Source: JBDTMT01 sp033764095
GTDB taxonomy: Bacteria; Desulfobacterota; Binatia; HRBIN30; CADEER01
Assembly: GCA_033764095.1 (NCBI GenBank)
Contig: JANRJF010000200.1
Location: 1-24,146 of the forward strand
Reading direction: 5' to 3'
Length of the DNA: 24,146 nt
The notes under the pieces are model-generated. The model did not search any database and was not told where the DNA came from. It saw only the letters and a program-made list of their open reading frames with translations. The position numbers were made by a program, and so were the translations under genes. Positions 21,699-24,146 of this stretch are shown one piece after another (position 1 is the stretch's first letter; every line of letters starts with the position of its first letter).

Positions 21699-22580
21699 AT
21701 GCCCGGCGGCCGCCTGCAGATCCGCGATGTCTCCAAGACCTTCGTCGCCCGCAACAAGGTGACGCAGGCGCTGGTGCCGACCTCGTTCGACATCGAGCCG
21801 GGCGAGTTCGTCTCGCTGGTCGGGCCCTCCGGCTGCGGCAAGTCGACGCTGCTCTACATCGTCGCCGGGCTGGAGGACTGCAGCGGCGGCGAGGTGCTGG
21901 TCAACGGCGTCAGCGTCTGTGACCCCGGCCCCGACCGCGGCATGGTGTTCCAGAACTACACCTTGTTTCCGTGGCTGACGGTGAAGGAGAACACGCGCTT
22001 TCCGCTCACCCTGGCCGCCAATGCGCTGGCCTACGAGCTCAGCGAGGCGGAGGTGCGCACCCGCCTCGACCGTATCGCCGCGCTGATCGAGCTGATGGGA
22101 CTCGGCGACTTCGAGCACGCCTATCCGCGCGAGCTGTCCGGCGGCATGAAGCAGCGCGTCGCCATCGCCCGCGCACTCGCCAACGAGCCGGCGGTGCTGC
22201 TGATGGACGAGCCGTTCGGCGCCCTCGACGCGCAGACCCGCGAGGAGATGCAGGAGCTGGTGCTGCTGGTGCGCCAGCACCTGCAGACGACCATCCTGTT
22301 CGTCACCCACGATGTCGACGAGGCGGTCTTTCTCAGCGACCGCATCCTGGTGATGACGCCGCGGCCCGGCCGTGTGCGCGCCGACCTGCGCGTCAACCTG
22401 GCCAGCCCGCGCACCGTCGAGGGCAAGCTGGAGCCCGAGTTCATCCGCCTCAAGCGCGAGATCTTCGGCATGCTGCACGAGGGGCGCGACACCACCGGCG
22501 CGCGCGACACGCTGCTGCGCCGCATGTTCTCGAACGAAGGAGCGAAGAGTCCCCAGATGACCACAGATGACCACAGATAA
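21699..22580 (+). CDS. ABC transporter ATPase, TauB/SsuB-like
   Basis: A 293-residue ATP-binding subunit. Walker A is GPSGCGKST (residues 42-50), the signature LSGGMKQRVAIARAL starts at 146, Walker B ends in Asp170-Glu171 (LLMDEPFGALDA) and the switch His is 204 (FVTHDVDEAVF). It powers the importer formed with the preceding permease and binding protein. The start lies three bases after the permease stop. The last nine residues (from 285, read from base 22551) are encoded by the left arm of a dispersed palindromic repeat, and the TAA stop also lies in it. The native C-terminus was probably a few residues different; the catalytic core is unaffected. Confidence 0.93.
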   Translation: MPGGRLQIRDVSKTFVARNKVTQALVPTSFDIEPGEFVSLVGPSGCGKSTLLYIVAGLEDCSGGEVLVNGVSVCDPGPDRGMVFQNYTLFPWLTVKENTRFPLTLAANALAYELSEAEVRTRLDRIAALIELMGLGDFEHAYPRELSGGMKQRVAIARALANEPAVLLMDEPFGALDAQTREEMQELVLLVRQHLQTTILFVTHDVDEAVFLSDRILVMTPRPGRVRADLRVNLASPRTVEGKLEPEFIRLKREIFGMLHEGRDTTGARDTLLRRMFSNEGAKSPQMTTDDHR

Positions 22581-22647
22581 ACACGGAGGCGGCATCCCGA
22601 GCGGGTCGTCTCCGTGTCCATCTGTGGTCATCTGTGTTCATCTGTGG
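22551..22647. repeat. CACAGATGA palindromic repeat element
   Basis: The left arm (22551-22588) and the reverse complement of the right arm (22610-22647) match at 34 of 38 bases, with a 21-base loop that has its own CCCG/CGGG stem. Each arm carries tandem CCACAGATGA-like units. Such CACAGATGAACACAGATG repeats are widespread between genes in several uncultured phyla. Here the element lies between the ATPase and the first DUF1989 gene; it encodes the end of the former and stops 12 bases before the ribosome binding site of the latter. It may modulate transcript stability inside the operon. Confidence 0.85.
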
Positions 22648-22670
22648 ATCCCTGATTTCGAGGTCGAAAC

Positions 22671-23396
22671 ATGACGGCGCGTGAGGTGCTCTACGAAGAG
22701 CAGATCGACGGCGGCAAGCACTGGTCGTTCGTCGTGCGGCGCGGGCTCGGCCTGCGGCTGATCGATGTCGCCGGCGGGGCGAACGTCGGCATGCTCTTCT
22801 ACAACCCGGCCAACCCGCTCGAACGCTACAACGCGCCCGATACGCTGAAGTGCCAGCACACCTTCAAGCTGACGCGTGGGCACTGCCTGTACTCGGACAT
22901 GGGGCGCATCTTCTGTTCGATCATCGACGACAGCGTCGGCTGGCACGACACGGTCGGCGGCAACTCGACGCGCGAGATGCTGGCGGAGCGCGGCGTGCTG
23001 CGCACCTACCAGGCGGCGCGCAACGACTGGACGCTGAATGGGCACGACAGCTTCCTGGTCGAGGCCGGCAAGTACGGGCTCGGCCGCCGCGACCTGGCGG
23101 CGAACGTGAACTGGTTCAGCAAGGTGGCGGTGGGCAACGACGGCGCCATGCAGTTCGTCGGCGGCCACTCGCCGGCCGGCGCGCACGTCGACCTGCGCTT
23201 CGAGATGGAGACGCTGGTGCTCTTGCACACCTGTCCGCACCCGCTCGATCCAACCCCGGGCTATCCGCGCCGCCCCGTCCGCTACCAGCTCTTCGCCGCC
23301 GCGCCGGTGGCGGAGGACGACTACTGCCGCACCTTCCGCCCCGAGAACGCGCGCGGCTTCGAGAACAACCGCATCTACCACCTCAGCCGCGGCTGA
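22671..23396 (+). CDS. DUF1989 protein, UAAP2-type (carboxyguanidine deiminase subunit-like)
   Basis: A 241-residue protein of the DUF1989 family (urea carboxylase-associated protein 2 type). Typical stretches are GGKHWSFVVRRGLGLRLIDV, NPLERYNAPDTLKCQHT, LYSDMGRIFCSI, GWHDTVGG and RRDLAANVNWFSKV. In characterised bacteria the UAAP1/UAAP2 pair (renamed CgdA/CgdB) removes ammonia from carboxyguanidine made by guanidine carboxylase. That role is inferred here from family and pairing. The ATG has GAGGT six bases upstream. It lies 90 bases after the ATPase across a palindromic repeat and 12 bases before its partner gene. Which gene corresponds to cgdA and which to cgdB cannot be fixed from memory, so no symbol is given. 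Confidence 0.82.
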   Translation: MTAREVLYEEQIDGGKHWSFVVRRGLGLRLIDVAGGANVGMLFYNPANPLERYNAPDTLKCQHTFKLTRGHCLYSDMGRIFCSIIDDSVGWHDTVGGNSTREMLAERGVLRTYQAARNDWTLNGHDSFLVEAGKYGLGRRDLAANVNWFSKVAVGNDGAMQFVGGHSPAGAHVDLRFEMETLVLLHTCPHPLDPTPGYPRRPVRYQLFAAAPVAEDDYCRTFRPENARGFENNRIYHLSRG

Positions 23397-23408
23397 GCCG
23401 GAGGGGAC

Positions 23409-24056
23409 ATGGCAGCGCCACTGCTCGAGAGCCGGCTCGATGCGGCCCGCGCCACCTATCGCCAGGTGGTGCCGGCCGGCGACTACTGGGTGCACCGCGT
23501 GCCGCGCGGCGCGACGCTGCGCATCGTCGACCTGGAGGGCAACCAGGCGGCCGACACGCTGTTCTTCAATGCCGACGATCCGTCGGAGCGCTACAGCGCG
23601 GTCGACACCATTCGCGAGCAGCGCAACGTCTACCTCGGCGTCGGGTCGCAACTGCGCTCGACGCTCAACCGGGTGATGCTGGAGATCGTCGCCGACACCG
23701 TCGGTCGCCACGACACGCTCGGCGGCGCCTGCGCCACCGAGTCCAACACCGTGCGCTACGCGCTGGAGAAGAAGACCATGCACGCCTGCCGCGACAGCTG
23801 GCTGCTGGCGGTCGGCGAGCACCCCGAGCTCGGTCTGACCAAGCGCGACATCGCCCACAACATCAACTTCTTCATGAACGTGCCGATCACGCCCGACGGC
23901 GGCCTCAGCTTCGCCGACGGCGTCTCCGGCCCCGGCAAGTACGTCGAGCTGCGGGCGGAGATGAACGTCATCGCGCTGATCTCGAACTGCCCGCAGCTCA
24001 ACAACCCGTGCAACGCGTACAACCCGACGCCTATCGAAGTGTTCGTGTTCGAATGA
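23409..24056 (+). CDS. DUF1989 protein, UAAP1-type (carboxyguanidine deiminase subunit-like)
   Basis: A 215-residue paralogue of the preceding protein, of the UAAP1 type. Diagnostic stretches are LRIVDLEGNQAADTLFFNAD, DTVGRHDTLGGACATESNT, KKTMHACRDSWLLAV, INFFMNVPITPDGGLSFADG and NCPQLNNPCNAYNPTPI. The shared RYSA.DT, HDT.GG and RDIA.N.NFF positions line up with the partner, so the two arose by duplication and probably form a heteromer. The ATG has GGAGG four bases upstream. Only about 90 bases follow, holding an A-rich repeat. Guanidine carboxylase and allophanate hydrolase genes that normally accompany the pair are not visible and may lie beyond the window or be absent. Confidence 0.85.
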   Translation: MAAPLLESRLDAARATYRQVVPAGDYWVHRVPRGATLRIVDLEGNQAADTLFFNADDPSERYSAVDTIREQRNVYLGVGSQLRSTLNRVMLEIVADTVGRHDTLGGACATESNTVRYALEKKTMHACRDSWLLAVGEHPELGLTKRDIAHNINFFMNVPITPDGGLSFADGVSGPGKYVELRAEMNVIALISNCPQLNNPCNAYNPTPIEVFVFE

Positions 24057-24072
24057 CGGCGGCGATGAATTC

Positions 24073-24114
24073 AGAAAGGCGAAAGGCAAAGAGCAAAAGG
24101 CAAAAGGCAAAAGG
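24073..24114. repeat. AAAAGGC seven-base tandem repeat
   Basis: About six imperfect units of a seven-base A-rich motif (AAAGGCG, AAAGGCA, AAAGAGC, AAAAGGC, AAAAGGC, AAAAGG) occur just after the last gene. The composition is sharply unlike the surrounding G/C-rich DNA. It resembles the GCAAAAGGCAAAAG repeats found between genes in other uncultured bacteria. The units are too short and have no spacers, so this is not a CRISPR. Confidence 0.75.
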
Positions 24115-24146
24115 TCGGAACCTTCGGATCAAGGCTGCGCGCATCA

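Noticed and set aside
24073..24114. CRISPR array
   Set aside because: The unit is seven bases and contiguous, with no 25-40 base repeats, no unique spacers and no cas genes.

Overview
The window is about 24 kb of very GC-rich DNA (roughly 70% by eye) from a bacterium. Third codon positions are almost always G or C, so most genes have long antisense shadow frames. No rRNA, tRNA, phage, IS or CRISPR sequence was seen. Several traits suggest an uncultured soil or sediment lineage near the old Deltaproteobacteria, most like Candidatus Binatota (Desulfobacterota_B): secreted proteins ending in paired EF-hand/dockerin-like loops, Cys-rich exported proteins with Thr/Pro linkers, and short palindromic intergenic repeats. 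This placement is inferred from protein style, not from a marker gene.

Left part (1-6333): the 3' end of gltD (glutamate synthase small subunit), a DUF4126 membrane protein, then a two-gene leftward operon encoding an exported Cys-rich beta-propeller protein and an exported M28-like peptidase. A TetR regulator is transcribed divergently from that operon. The gap between them holds two TetR-type palindromes lying on a consensus-like promoter.

Middle part (6334-17354): a SulP anion transporter divergent from a YdiK/AI-2E-type permease, a short-chain dehydrogenase, and an extracellular group. That group is a Cys-rich protein with a C-terminal membrane anchor, a matrixin-like zinc protease with an EF-hand tail, and a 666-residue protein joining a cytochrome-c-like CX4CH domain to a peptidylglycine-monooxygenase-like copper domain, with an EF-hand pair inserted in the copper domain. 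A serine hydrolase of the beta-lactamase/PBP4 fold, a double-domain GFA zinc protein and a small membrane protein follow. Strong hairpins lie after many of these genes.

Right part (17355-24146): a tightly packed rightward operon that looks like a nitrogen-scavenging unit. It encodes a creatininase-fold amide hydrolase, a type III GlnT/GmaS-like glutamine synthetase, a TauABC/SsuABC-like importer, and two DUF1989 proteins matching the UAAP2/UAAP1 pair (carboxyguanidine deiminase CgdA/CgdB in characterised systems). A near-perfect sigma-54 -24/-12 promoter lies 56 bases before the first start codon, with an 11-bp palindrome upstream of it. Guanidine carboxylase and allophanate hydrolase are not in the window; only about 90 bases remain beyond the last gene.

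Dispersed intergenic repeats (GTAGCGCGG hairpins, a CACAGATGA palindrome, an AAAAGGC tandem) have run into gene ends. They supply the last residues or the stop codon of at least two proteins.
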